Shown here one piece after another: positions 23,321 through 35,556 of a stretch of DNA of 64,000 nt. The first letter of the stretch is position 1. Each line of letters opens with the position of its first letter. The stretch is taken from assembly GCA_036936605.1 (NCBI GenBank), contig JAUPFV010000001.1, positions 346,219,081-346,283,080 on the forward strand, given 5' to 3'. A program made the position numbers and the translations under genes. The notes under the pieces were generated by a model. It ran no database searches and was not told the DNA's origin. It saw nothing but the letters and a program-made list of their open reading frames with translations. Source of the stretch: Limnanthes douglasii subsp. nivea (taxonomy: Eukaryota; Streptophyta; Magnoliopsida; Brassicales; Limnanthaceae).

Positions 23321-23687
23321 CTTGTGTAAAAGTAACAAAGAGAATTAGAAGAGGTAGAAAGGGTGAGGAGTTTTAATTGGGTAGAAAATTAAACGTTAAG
23401 CTAGGAAAGAGAGTTTGCTACGTCATAGGTCTACTGGCAGACCTACTACAGGGAGTCTAATCATTCTTCTAAGTGGAAATGCAACAATTAGTTATATTAG
23501 ACGACAACAAGTTAGAAGTCATGAAGTGTGGTGTAATGGGTATAATCCGAAGCAAAAGGGTTATTTATTGACATCAGTTGTACATTCGAAGTGAAGTTGT
23601 GAGCTTCAAATTGTTTACAAGGAAAGAACTATTTGCTTAAGCCAACTTTCGAAGACAGTTAATTCTTATAAAATAACTTTTATAAGA

Positions 23688-23701
23688 ACTAAGGGGGGTA
23701 G
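23688..23701 (+). other. Polypurine tract, copy B
   Basis: ACTAAGGGGGGTAG directly before the 3' LTR; primes plus-strand DNA synthesis. Confidence 0.85.
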
Positions 23702-23980
23702 TGATAAGGAAATAGATTTATAAGGGACTTAAATGTAATTAATAAGGACTTGAATGATAAGTTCTATTAATAAAGAATAAGATTAAAGCTTTATACTCAG
23801 AATAGGGACTGAAATGTAAATAAATCTTTTATGTAACCGTATTTGTAACTAACTCACTTGGCCTATTTAAAGAGGTCAAGGAGACTGATAACACCTATGA
23901 AATAATAAGAGGAGAAAGATTATATTCACCATCTCAAAATCTCTCTACTGATTCTTAGTCAATATTTTCTGTTCTCACCA
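23702..23980 (+). repeat. 3' LTR of gypsy copy B (279 bp)
   Basis: TGATAAGGA to CTCACCA, followed by the mutated target repeat GTTTT and the continuing tandem unit (ACCCAATGAGCATGC). Confidence 0.95.
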
Positions 23981-25688
23981 GTTTTACCCAATGAGCATGC
24001 ATTTTTATTAACCTAAATAGTTGTGTTGTATAAATTTTTTTAACCAAAATGTAGTAATATATTCTACGAAAAAAATGAGTATAGTGTTCATCATATACAA
24101 CACACAAAGTTTTATCCAAAAATAAGTTCGTCGCATAATTTAAAGTTATTTTTATTATATTTCATCAATTAGTATTGATCAGTAATAATAATAATTTAAT
24201 AATTAAGATAATCCAGACGAACCCAAATCACGTCATCATTTGCAACATGGTAAATTTTTAAATCTCTTTATAGACGCACCAAATCCAAAAATAAATACGG
24301 GTTATAAATTATTAGTTCAAATACTACTAAAAGTCTTTTTTATGTAAACAAAGAGGAGAAACATGCTTATGTATAATTGTATGTCCTTTTATTAGGTACA
24401 TTTGAGATACTTTGATCTAAACCCTTTTATTCTCTTTTATGAAATTTTATTGGACAAATTTTATTTAAAAATTGTTACAAAAACTGCATTTTAAGGATAT
24501 TAAGTCTTGCCATATTTTTATTCAAGTAACATCTCAGCATCCTCCACATTGAGGTATCTCAACCTTGGTAAAAACTAATTCACGCCTTTGGGTATTCTTT
24601 CAGGTTACTTATAATGTAAAACTGAAGCAGATAAAAAATATTAAAAAGCCGAATGTACCATAAATTTTATAAATCAATGTTTTGTAAAAAACGAATCTAT
24701 CAAATTTTATATTTTTTTTTATTTAAAATGCTGACTAAATACGTTTTATAACCCATGTATGAACTCTTGATCATAATATTGTTTGATTTAAAAAATACCA
24801 CGTAGGACTCCTTGGGGGTAATTTAGTGAATAGGTATAAATTTAAAATATAATTAGTATAGAATCGTTCAACTACATTTAAAATTAAGCCATTATCTTTT
24901 TTTTCTAATTTAATTATTTTTCCTTTGAAACCAACGATTTTAATATCTCGATTGTGTCACTGTGACCTAAGTCTATGTGTTAACGGAAATTACAGTTTTC
25001 CTTTAGTAAAAAAGGAAGCTTAATTGCCTGAATACTTTAAACATGGGAGTTTGACCTCTATATTCAACTCCAAAACCAGAACACATACACTATTCCGTCG
25101 TTGATTTAGGGAGTGCATACTTTCAACATTTCGGATTTTTAAATCCTTCAACTAAACTACATGATGTTTGAAATCATTAATTAATTGATTATCTCTTAGG
25201 AACCACATGAGGGTATCCATCCTTCCTACTTGTTTTATTTTTTTAATGACCTCGCCATTATGAGACTGCATCAAGTTGGCATTGTAGATCTCCATTCCTT
25301 CAGACTATTTTTATTGGAAGAACGCATTTGTTTTTCTTGGATTGGAGTATAAAAGATTTATGAGAAAGAGTTAACTCTGACTTTATGGATATGTGCAGGA
25401 ATTTATTAGACATTGCAACTACTTGATTCAGCTATTAAAACGAACTGACATAATCAAACTATTTACATTCTGTTGCAAGAGGAATAGCCTCTTTAAGTAC
25501 CGATTCCAGTTCGCTGTGCCAATTTCATTGCAAACAAATACTGTTTTAGACATGAAGAATCAATTGTTCAGGCTGTTCTAATTCACTAAAGCATCTAAAG
25601 GTGCTATGTTTGAGTTGTCTAAAAATGTTTTGAAAATAGTTTTTTCATCACAGCTCAAAAGCAGAACTCGTTAATGCAACCAAAGAAA

Positions 25689-25781
25689 CCGACCTTAGCT
25701 CAGTTGGTAGAGCGGAGGACTGTAGTAAGTTGATCCTAACAGAAAATCCTTAGGTCGCTGGTTCGAATCCGGCAGGTCGGA
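25689..25781 (+). tRNA. tRNA-Tyr (GTA), unit 2, 20-nt intron
   Basis: Identical to the unit 1 copy across all 93 bases including the intron (25726-25745). Anticodon GTA at 25722-25724; boxes A and B intact; T-run at 25790. Expected to be functional. Confidence 0.97.
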
Positions 25782-26634
25782 ATCAATCCTTTTGTTTTCT
25801 AGGTCAACTACTTACAATGAGTGCATACACATTGGGTAAAGTGGTCTTGGAATGTTTTGTCAAATAGGGCATGCTATCACAGTTAAAACAGGTACCCATA
25901 AATTATGTATAGCATCCATCTTAACCCTAACAAAAAACATGAAGATCAGATGAGCGCTAGGTTTAAAAAATTTTGTCTGATTAATACAATTGTATTCTCT
26001 CCTAAGAGTTTTATAAAGACAAAATATTGTTATGATCAATGCTCTTTTTATTTTGTTGTGAGATGAAAGATGTGATGATGGAAATAGTTGTTACTGTCAC
26101 CAACTTTGCATTTTAAGCGTATGAAGTCTGGCTACATTACTATTAAAGTAACCTCTCAACATCCAAAAATCACACACTAACCATGTTTTCCTATCCATTC
26201 CCATGCATGTGTGGATGATGCAGTGTTTTTTAAACATTTAAAGAACCAAACTCATCTAGGTTTTAATCACAATTGAAAACCAAACTAGATTAAAAAGTTT
26301 AAAGAACCAAACTCATCTAGGTTTTAATCACAATTGAAAACCTAACTAGATAAAAAAAAATTAAAGAACCAAACTCATCTAGGTATTTAAAATAAAGTAT
26401 GGTTAGATGATCTTACAAAGGTATTCTTCGGACCCTGTTATGAAATAAAACGATCATAATCTATATTTACGTTTTCTAATCAATTTGGAAGAACTAACTA
26501 AATATGTTGATTTATAACTGTGGATAGTTTGAGTTTAATTTGCTTTAGGTTATCATGTTAGCTGATATTCGGTGATATTGTCCTTTGAAATATTAGATCG
26601 TGTAGTACCAAGTACTTTATAGACCATATTCAGA

Positions 26635-26965
26635 TATTCGAAGGAAAAACGAATTCAATGCCATCAAACCAATCGAAGGCAACGACAACAAGAATTTAAT
26701 GCAACCAAACCATTCGAAGGCAATGCGAATTTAGCAATCAAGCCATTCGAAGGCAATGCGAATTTATCAATCAAGCCATTCGAAGGCAGCGCGAATTCAA
26801 TGCCACCAAACATTTCGAAGACAATACGAATTGAATGCAACCAAACATTTCGAAGATAATGCGAATTATATGCAACCAGAATATTCGAAGGAAATACGGA
26901 TTCAAAGCAATCAAGACATTTGAAGGCCACACATATTTAATGCAATCAAATCATTCGAATAGTCA
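26635..26965 (+). repeat. 35-bp minisatellite, unit 2 (expanded)
   Basis: Same TTCGAA-core array as at 11811, with extra copies of GGCAATGCGAATTTA inserted, so the array has changed length between units. Preceded at 26244-26385 by the 61-bp repeat. Confidence 0.85.
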
Positions 26966-27590
26966 ATATAAACTGTTTTATATAGCAAGTAATGGGTATG
27001 TAGGTGTGTTGGGCCTATTGGGCCTATTGGGCGTTTTGGGCCATTGGACCTAGACTGTTTGTCCATTTGAGGCTAATCCCTCAGCTAACTTGCTAAATAA
27101 ACCCAAATTATTCTTTATAACACAAAAGACCCTTAACATTATACATTTGTTGGGTCTATATTATAAACTAGATATTGGTCCAATATTTCACCAGTTTAGT
27201 TCGTGGGTTGAGTTAATTCAATCCTCATCAATACTAACTATACATGTTTTCTTTTCTAATACCATGGATGAATTCTTGGTTGCGAGAGAGTTTGAGTTTC
27301 ATCATATAAATACCACCTAAATAGGCACAACGTGGGATCTAATAAATGCGTATCAATTTAAAATATGAAAGGTATATATTCATTCAGTATACTTAGAGTA
27401 TGCGTATATCTTATTTCTTTTAAAATTGAAGTCTTAAGTGATTGGAACGTATGAACGTCATATATTTTTGAAATCAGCGACCTTAGTCGTATTCATAAAC
27501 CATTCTCACGTATTAACAAAAAATTTAGTTTTCCTTTGTTAAAAAAGGAAGTATGCATAAACACTTTTCAACATTCGATCAATTTAAACT

Positions 27591-28421
27591 AGAGAAAAGT
27601 ACCGGTAAATACCTTCTCAACTATGGTATTACCCGGCGGTACCCGCTTTTTGGATAGTGTAACTTGGTACCTCGAACTGAAATTTGGACAAAAATACCCC
27701 CGACTAAAAAATGGCGCGCGCTGGTAAAAAAAAAAAAAAAAAAAAAAAACTGGTACAATTCTCAAGATGCGAATTGCTTGCAAATTCTCAGGATGCGAAT
27801 TGCTTGCAAATTCTGAACGATTCTCAGGATAAGATGCGAATTGCTTGCAATTTCTGAACGATTCTCATGATAAGATGCGAATTGCTTGCAATTTCTGAAC
27901 GATTCGCATGATAAGATGCGAATTGCTTGCAAAATTCTGAACGATTCTCATGATAAGATGCGAATTGCTTGCAACTCTCAGGATTTCTGAACGATAAAAA
28001 AAAAATTGGTATGAAAAAAAAAAAACTGGTACAATTCTCAAGATGCGAATTGCTTGCAACTGGTGAAATTTTATTTTTTAAAAAAATAAAAAAAATATCA
28101 TAAATGGATCTAGTTTTGTTCATTTTTAAAAAACAAAAGTAATGGTACTTTCATTTATTTTTTTCGAGCTCCAGTTCGAAAGATACGGATCTTTTAAAAA
28201 TAAAATTAAAGGAAAAGTAGGAAAGAGAAGGAAAAAGAAGGAAATAGAAATTTTGGTTACGTGGTTGTTCATCAATGGTGAGGGTAGTTAGGGTATTAAA
28301 ATAAAGTTAGGTTGTAAGTGACAATAAGGTAGTTGAGTTGGGTATTAAGTAACAATTGATCAAACCTTGGGTGGTAAGTGACAATTGAATAGTTGAGTAG
28401 GTACCTTTGGTACAATTTCCC
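27591..28421 (+). mobile_element. 831-bp non-autonomous TIR element (MITE-like)
   Basis: An insertion present only in unit 2, flanked by an 8-bp duplication TTTAAACT (27583-27590 and 28422-28429). Units 1 and 3 have the empty site ATTTAAACTATCCG. The ends are imperfect inverted repeats: left AGAGAAAAGTACC through CTCAACTAT and the reverse complement of the right end GGGAAATTGTACC through CTCAACTAT. It has no coding capacity. The duplication length and long degenerate TIRs suggest a hAT or Mutator-like non-autonomous element; the exact duplication (7 to 9 bp) is blurred by the T-run. Confidence 0.72.
27765..28060 (+). repeat. 41-bp tandem repeat inside the TIR element
   Basis: Copies of GATGCGAATTGCTTGCAA, then TTTCTGAACG and ATTCTCATGATAA, with shortened variants. 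Two A-runs (27728-27750 and about 27998-28024) break the array. Open frames across it are repeat artefacts. Confidence 0.85.
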
Positions 28422-29048
28422 TTTAAACTATCCGTTTATTGGAATATGGATCGAGTACTTTTAAATTGCACTAGATTTTGAGTTATTGTATTCTTGATAT
28501 TCTTCCAACACAATTTAATGGTATGGTTTATGAGATCTTAAGTGGAATACTATTTATTTATGAATTCTTTTTACATTCAATAGATTTTTGTTAACAAAAT
28601 ATATTGATGGGTTCAGAAGAGAATATGTGATAATCAAATGATGAATATTATATAAAGCCCAATCTGGCTTCCAAATAACTTTCGTAACAATAACAAACAA
28701 ACTATAAAAAAACAATGTCGTTTGCCAATTTTTTAAGACACATTGTATATATTTGAATATTGCACCTTTATATTAGTGAGCATAATACAAAAGAGGTACA
28801 TTAAGCGGGGTTCCATATTTCTTTTATAACAAAATAGTTTATCACGCATTCTTATGATGGCTTTTGTATCAAGAAAAACATAATGAAGGAAAGGAGAACA
28901 TGAATTTTTTAAGATTTACTAGATAAACAATGGATCTTTTTGAAGTTTTAGTAGAGTTTTTCAATACGTAGCAAATAGTAAAGTTGCGAAATTAATATAT
29001 TTAGGTTCTATATAATGAATTTTTTGAAATTAACGATCTTACTTTTGA

Positions 29049-29189
29049 GGTTCAGTTTGGACACGTTGGTGGAGAGGAAATGAAGTTGCTGAATGACTGG
29101 CTAAATGGGGACATAGATTCTTTGAGGATAATATCATTGTTTCTATTGATGATGTTGAGCTAAAATCCCGTATATGGAAGGATTTGTGA
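29049..29189 (+). pseudogene. RNase H-like relic I, unit 2
   Basis: Same motif as the unit 1 relic (RGNEVAE, stop, LAKWGH), followed by the same open run to a TGA. Relic II is absent from this unit. Confidence 0.42.
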
Positions 29190-30325
29190 GATTTTGAATC
29201 TTTTTGTAACATTCTTTGTTATCATACTTGATTCGATTTCCATGTTATAGGGTTTTCACATGTTCCCATGTGTTATCTTGAGTAAAGAAGAAGATTTTCA
29301 AACTCGTTGTTGAACATTTTGGCTAATTGGATGCAGATTATCAGATTCATTTATATATTTATCGTTCTTAGAATCCAAGTATTATTAGGTTATTCTTCTA
29401 ACTATTTTCTATATTTCATGGAGTCTATGTGAATGTGTCTGCAAGTAATTATATTGACTTGTTATATTAAGTCTCTTGCAGGTGTGTATGTTTAAAATAT
29501 TGAAAGGTCATGTACGATTGTTTATTTGCATCTTGTTTTTTAGAGGCTTTGGTCTAGTCCTCTCTATGATTTGTAATTTTATTTTTTAATAATATACATA
29601 TAGTCGCATTGAGTAGTTTTATAAATAAAAACACAAAACATATCTCTAAGTATTAAAAAAGAAAGCCGAAAGGCTGTGACGAAAAATATCTTTCCCATTA
29701 TTGGTTTAACGACATAATACTTTCAAATTTTATCATATTTAGAGTAATTGTATTCTTGATCTGCTCCGAGCATAATTTTAGCGTATGGTTTCAAGAGATA
29801 TTAAATGAATTCTTTTGTATTTAAAATAACTTGTTATGATATTTGTTTACATTAATTAATTTTATTATATTTAAAATGTATTGATGATTTCAAAACCGAA
29901 TGGATGAGGATCGCAAACGTAACTTTGCTTCTAGAAGACTTTCATAACGACAACAAACAAGATATGCCACTTTTGGTAAGACACATTGTTTATATTTGGA
30001 GACCGTTCTTTTGGACTGATATGGTCAGTTTTATCAACATTTACAAAGGTAGTTTGGTAAGAAAATATGATAAATGACTCGTGGTATTTACCATAATATA
30101 TGATTTTTTGTATTCCTTGTGATTAAACTTATCTAGGTTTTACTATTCGAAAATTTTAGATTTAAGTCTCGTGAAAGTATATAAATATAGATAATAGTTG
30201 GGCTAATGATTATGTTGAAGATGAAACCATTGGCCCAATCGATAACTAAGCGAAGTATATGTTCACTAACTATAAATTGGTCTAACCAAACCTTAATTCA
30301 TATTGTCCTGTATATCGAATCAAAT

Positions 30326-30433
30326 ATGTCATTTCTAATTTTGTTATTTATCTTATCTCTTAGCTTCTATTTGTCAGTTTTCTCCAACGACTCCATCAAG
30401 GAGATTTTTCATAATCATTCGAGAACATTCTAG
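30326..30433 (+). CDS. Short ORF with signal-peptide-like start, unit 2
   Basis: Counterpart of the ORF at 15605; same MSFLILLFILSLSFYLSVFS start (an in-frame reading also exists from 30206). The TATATAAATA box lies at about 30178. Confidence 0.25.
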   Translation: MSFLILLFILSLSFYLSVFSNDSIKEIFHNHSRTF

Positions 30434-31330
30434 CGAGCAACTAACAAAGGTGTCAGAATACTACCGCTACCGGCTTCCAAAAATCAGACAGTGGCTTCGG
30501 GTCTTACATATATTCTCAGGTCTTCAAGATGTAAAGAGGTATATCATAGTCTTCTTATTTTTATATTTATATATAGATACACACATATACGTATGAGTAG
30601 TTATGATCTCATGAAGATTAAGGGTTTCTAACCAGTGTGATTCATGTAGTAGAGTCAAGCCTTAGTTTTAAGGGTTCATCACCGATATAAAATTTTGAAA
30701 ATAGATGTCATAATACAATCTATTTATGGAAACCTAAATGAGATTACTTACATAATTAATGATTTTATTTTAAAACATGCATCAAGATGTGAGAATGTTT
30801 ATTTTTACGATTAGTCAAAATATATAGACTAATCGCGAACAAAAAAAGAATTTTTGTTCTGAAAAATGTTATCCAAAGTCATATTATATTTTTGATATTG
30901 TGTATTGGTGACAGTCTAGAAATAAGGATGATATATCTTCTAAATGTACGTAAAGTAATTAGTTAGAAGACTATTCTTAACGGGAGATTAGATTTATTGG
31001 TTGACTTACACGATATTTAAAAACGTTTAATATCAAGAATTTAGAAATAATATTTCTATCTGTATTTTATGGCATATGGTTTTTGAAAAAACAGTATCTA
31101 TCTTAAAAAATAGAGATCTTATAAAAAGTGTAGCATATGTTTTATTTATATGGTTACTCGATCTGATTATAAAGGGTTTTTCATATATAAATCTCAAGAT
31201 CGACAAAGATTGTTCTACCCAAGGCGCATGTATTTTATTAACATAAATAGTTGTGTTGTATAATTTTTTTTAACCAAAATGTAGTAATATATTTTACGAA
31301 AAAAATGAGTATAGTGTTCATCATATACAA

Positions 31331-31607
31331 TGGTGAGAATAGAAAATATTGACTAAGAATCTGCAGAGATTTTTAGATGGTGAATATAATCTTTCTCTTC
31401 TTATTTTTTCATAGGTGTTATCAGTCTCCTCGACCTCTTTAAATAGGCCCAGTGAGTTAGTTACAAATTCGGTTACATAAAAGATTTATTTACAGTTCAG
31501 TCCCTATTCTTCTTATAAAGTTTTAATCTTATTCTTTATTAATAGAACTTATCATTCAAGTCCTTATTGATTACATTTAAGTCCCTTATGAATCTATTTC
31601 CTTATCA
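31331..31607 (-). repeat. 3' LTR of gypsy copy C (277 bp)
   Basis: Plus strand reads TGGTGAGAA to CCTTATCA. Four differences from 41322-41598. Confidence 0.96.
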
Positions 31608-31620
31608 GTAGCCCCCTTAG
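31608..31620 (-). other. Polypurine tract, copy C
   Basis: Minus strand CTAAGGGGGCTAC directly before the LTR start TGATAAGG. One G shorter than in copy B. Confidence 0.85.
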
Positions 31621-31990
31621 TTCTTATAAAGATAATTTTATGAGAACTATTCAGTCTTCGAACATTACCCCAAGTGAATAAAGCTTCTTTCCTCTAGCCC
31701 CTTTATCATGACTGAGCCCAGTGACTTGCAACTTCACTTCGAATGTAAGAATGAGTGCAAATAAGCTCCCCGCTCGCTTCGAATTTATCAACTAGAAATA
31801 CAACTCTACTTCGACCTCGAATCTTCTGTCTTTAACACTTTTCAATTAACATACCCCTACTTGAAAAATTGATTGGACCCTTCTTGATAGGTCTATGACA
31901 CAACAAGTTTTTCTCCACGTTTTATATTCCACCCAATAAGAACAATTTACTGGTTTTGCCTCTTCAAATTCTCAACGTCTTTTTGATTAG

Positions 31991-31998
31991 TATAAATA
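31991..31998 (+). promoter_or_regulatory. TATA box of the antisense gene, copy C
   Basis: TATAAATA in AGTATAAATACTTGG, about 160 bp before the antisense ATG. The same motif at the same place in copy B and in the second Tat-like family (63870) supports a real promoter opposing the element's own transcription. Confidence 0.6.
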
Positions 31999-32153
31999 CT
32001 TGGTTCCTTTCTTACTGAAAGCCTTTTAAACAAATTATCCTTCTTAGCCTATTCTTATCCATCCCCTTCAACTCACTTGGCTACCTTCAACCAAACCTTC
32101 ATCATTCTAAGCTACCTTCAAACAACTCTACTACTCGAATCTATGTTCTCTGT

Positions 32154-34958
32154 ATGAAAAAATACCCTAAATACAGAAAATATAAATTCACAAAACCCAG
32201 AAAAACACAGAAATCCCTCCTTCCTAAGTCTGGCAATCAAGTGGTTGGCGCTTATGATTATTTCTGTATTGGAGAAACAGTTGAGGAATACAAAGCTGCT
32301 GGATTAATCTACAACGGTTCACACTTCTCCTCTACCACCATCAAATACGGTAACTTCAATTCCAACCTTGTAAATTCGTCTTCGCCCCTAACATCAAACC
32401 CAGGATCTAACCAGCAATCTTCTCCTCCTCAAAATCAATCCACGTTTCCATCACTAAGACCACATCGAAAACCTAAGCATGTCAATTCTGACAAATCTCC
32501 AACTCCTAAAAAGCTACAACCCAAATCACCTATCCTACAATCCGAAGCAGTTAAAGTTAAATTTCACAAAAAACCAACCTTCCTAGCCATGGGTGACGAT
32601 GCAGAAACCTCCTCTCCTCCCCCACAAGAAATGGTTGACGTTACTCCAGAAAATAGTCAACCAGTTCTTATGGAAAACGAAAAACAATCCCAAACTGAGA
32701 CTCAAACTCGCAGTCTTCGCGATGAAGTTACTGATGAAGAAAATGATTCTGAAGCCACTGAATCCAATGCCGAAGCCGAATCCGAGGCGGAAGAACAAGT
32801 AATCCCTTCAAGGAATATTCGAGGAAAGAAAGCTCCTATTACCCTCCCCGAAGATGTTGCCGCCTTGGTTCAGGAAAACCTAAAACTACTTTGTCCTCGG
32901 TACATTCTAGCCTTAAAAACGTACCCTATACTTACTACCCCGAATCAGAAAAAGTAAATCTTAAGAAACAATGGGGATTAACAGACAACCTCATTCTTCG
33001 TCTACCAATAGAAGGAGAAACACCTTTGAGTTGTCAGAAAAACGAATTGGTAGTTTACCCTGAACTTTTCAACTGCGGACTTCGATTTCCTCTCGATCCA
33101 ATGATTGTAGAGTACTTCGAAATTCTTGGGTTGTGCCCAACACAAGTCACTCCAAACCAAATGTTCACTTTATTCTCCGTCATTATGGTGTCGAGGCTAG
33201 GAGACATCCCCCTCGAAATAGAGGACTTCATTTCACTGACCAAAATCTCAAAGGGGCCAGTTTTACCATTCTACTACCTAACTTTGGAGGATGATCTGAA
33301 GATTATCGATGACTTCCTCGAGGCTGACAAGTTTTGGAAGCAAAGGTTTGTTTTTTTATCAGGAGCCTGGGAAAATGGTAAAGAAATTTCCGATGACAAC
33401 CCCTCAAAACTTACTCTCATCTGGAGAGATAACAGTAAGTAAATCATGGTTATTATTGTTAATACTTTCTTCCCAATTTATTAAGCCTAGTCAAACTAAC
33501 CAGGCCTACTTATCTAATTGTTTACTCTTTTCCCAGAAATTTCGAGGCGATTCAAAAGTCGTCGGAAGACTGCAAAGACCATCTTCATGAGAATGGCTGA
33601 ATGGGCTAAGAAAGCCTGGGGAAATGGTTTTCACTCCGCCTTTCAACCAATCGACTTCGTCAACAGCCATCTCTGGCGCATAACCTTGGGAGCTGACTTC
33701 CCTGAAAACCCGATGCTCCCCCCAGATCCCATTGACGCGGTCAAAAGAATACTCTAACCAGATGGGAAAACTTATCTTCCCACCAGGAACCGATCTGACA
33801 GTCACCTGCCACCAAAAAAGAAGGGAAAACTGGCCCTCAAAAAGTCCAACACAAGTAATCCTAGCCCTTCTAAAAATTTGAAGCCTACAAGGAAACGAAA
33901 AACGCCTGCATCTCAACTTCCCCCAATATCTGAAGAAAGCGAACCTATCCTTAAAAAGAAAAAGAAAGAAGATAATGCTTCAAAGAAGAAAAATAACAAG
34001 TCCACTACCCCGAGGAGTAAGAAAAAGAACGAAGCTGAAATGCTCGAAGATGTATTGGCTTCCGAGGTCCATGAGAAAACCTTTATTGAAGAAAATCCTC
34101 AAGGAGGATTGGCACTAGGAGATAGCCAGGAAAACGAATATCTTAACCTCGACGATTTCAACTCGAGTGGAGATTTTGTAGTCACCTGTGAAGATTCTCA
34201 GCCTACCAACACCATTCCATCATCTTCTACCAGGGCTGCCATAACTTCAACATCTAACGCAATTATTCTTGTCCATCGCCCATCAAACTTGCCCAATCCT
34301 GAAAGATTTGATGAGGTAACTTCAATCCTTCGACCCTTTACTAACTTAAGTGCTGCAGCCAAAACATTGTGTGAAGAATTAAGCAATTCACATACACAAT
34401 TGGAACTCCTTGCACAAGAATTAATCAAGAGCAAAAAGGAAAAAGAATCTGAAAAAGCCTCAAAAGATAAAGCACTTCAAAATTTCGAAGCTGAAAAAAA
34501 GAAAACTTCTTAACGAGCATAAAGAAAAAATCGAAGCAATGGAGACTTCTCATCGTCTGGCTCTTGAAAATATAAATTCTCAACATTCTATTGCCATTTC
34601 TGGTGAAAAGAAAAAATCTGCCGAGGCTGAAGAACTTGTTAAGAAAACTCAAGAAAGCCTGCAAAATTGTCAAACTCAATTGACTACGCTTCAAACAGGA
34701 TTCGAGCAGGAAAAGAAAGACGCCATCAAGAAAGCCGAAGCTGCTGTTGGTTCTTTGATGCTTGATGGTATCAAGAAGGCTCAAACCCAAACAGCTATCA
34801 ATCTTCTTCGAGAAATTCATGCCGCCTATCCAAGGTTAAATTTAATAGAATTTTGGAACCAAATTCCCGAGGAAGATCGCCCAGTCGAAGCATTCGAGGT
34901 TGCATCAAGCTCTTCAGAAGAAGATGACGATTCTGAAGGGTCATCGGAAGACGACTAA
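32154..34958 (+). pseudogene. Antisense gene of gypsy C (gypsy-type transposon domain, coiled coil), spliced
   Basis: Reads against gag-pol. The ATG at 32154 is overlapped by the stop of a 4-codon upstream ORF (32143-32157). A basic/polar, acidic-repeat N-terminal half leads to a folded region at about 33050-33420 (FPLDPMIVEYFEILGLCPTQ; SRLGDIPLEIEDF) resembling the plant 'putative gypsy type transposon' domain (Pfam Transposase_28, from memory). A canonical intron, 33435-33536 (CA/GTAAGT ... TTTTCCCAG, 102 nt), removes in-frame stops and joins the frame cleanly to the next exon. Then a KKKK-rich linker, a long Glu/Lys coiled coil (34400-34720) and an acidic C-terminus. Breaks: frame slip near 32905, TAA at 33755-33757, slip near 34500. 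Function unknown; extra antisense ORFs are known in Tat elements. Confidence 0.75.
33435..33536 (+). other. Predicted spliceosomal intron in the antisense gene
   Basis: Donor GTAAGTAAA at 33435 and acceptor TTACTCTTTTCCCAG ending at 33536, with a CTAAC-type branch sequence (ACTAACC at about 33495). The intron is 102 nt, contains in-frame stops, and its removal rebuilds a Lys codon across the junction with the same frame on both sides. Confidence 0.7.
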
Positions 34959-35156
34959 ACAGTAGTTTTTTTATTAAGTAGTTTTCTCCTTCTTGTAAGC
35001 TTCAAGCTTTATCCGATGAAACAAGCATATTTAAATTTTATGAATCTCTTTACTTTATTTAGCACACAACTTTCTAAGTATAACAAAATATCATAACTTT
35101 CTAATAAATCGTGACAAAATTAATACAGTCAACTATCTTAATATTTCAAAGTTCTG

Positions 35157-35321
35157 GTGCACTCATTAAACGTGGCACTTCAAAAATTTGGTGCACTCAT
35201 AAAATGTGGCACCTCGAAAATTTGATGCGCTCATAAAACGTGGCACCTCGAAAATTTGATGCGCTCATAAAACCTGGCACCTCGAAAATTTGATGCACTC
35301 ATAAAACGTGGCACCTCGAAA
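35157..35321 (-). repeat. 34-bp tandem repeat between pol and antisense gene, copy C
   Basis: Five copies of TCATAAAACGTGGCACCTCG plus AAAATTTGATGCGC. It lies exactly between the two converging genes (antisense stop 34958, pol stop 35557). The remaining sequence 35322-35556 is 3' untranslated, well conserved with B and D. Confidence 0.93.
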
Positions 35322-35556
35322 TAGGTTGTTTCTTGAAAGGTATTGCTTTGGAAAATTACTCTTGGTCAACTTTCAAAGATGATCAGTCTCTGCCAAGTTA
35401 CCAAAATAACAAATCATTCATCATATTAAACAACCAATGGCCAAAAGAAATTTTATTATGAACTTCAATTTTTACCAGACACCTCATTAAAACCTTTCTG
35501 GGCCAACAGATAAGGAAAGAGTATGTCTGTCTTTTACAAAAATTCTAAGTTCGATT

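Larger units (their letters stand above)
16495..23980 (+). mobile_element. Ty3/gypsy Tat-lineage retrotransposon, copy B
   Basis: A 7486-bp copy with both LTRs. The flanks GTTCT (16490-16494) and GTTTT (23981-23985) are a 5-bp target duplication with one change. The unoccupied site GATTGTTCTACCC survives at the unit 2/3 boundary (about 31208). It is shorter than C because most of the antisense gene between pol and the 3' LTR is deleted. The LTRs differ at about 10 of 279 positions (about 96%), making it older than C. It belongs with D: 279-bp LTRs and gag variants such as FEGKMNELIRKV. Confidence 0.96.
23981..31330 (+). repeat. Tandem unit 2 (tRNA-Tyr unit), carrying a small TIR element
   Basis: Same order as unit 1 but without copia. 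It keeps empty sites for gypsy A (24607), copia (25986), gypsy C (24098) and, at its right boundary (about 31211), gypsy B. The segment holding RNase H relic II is deleted (about 1 kb, near 30017). Stretches 23981-25688, 25782-26240, 28430-29040 and 30434-31330 are AT-rich and I see no gene in them. The last 120 bp (31211-31330) already repeat the start of a unit, so unit 3 begins here and is then split by gypsy C. Confidence 0.9.

Noticed and set aside
27765..28060. CRISPR-like look of the 41-bp repeats
   Set aside because: No unique spacers, eukaryotic context; ordinary tandem repeat in a TIR element.
34425..34820. 131-codon minus-strand frame in gypsy C
   Set aside because: Shadow of the coiled-coil part of the antisense gene; in the sense direction this region is 3' untranslated.
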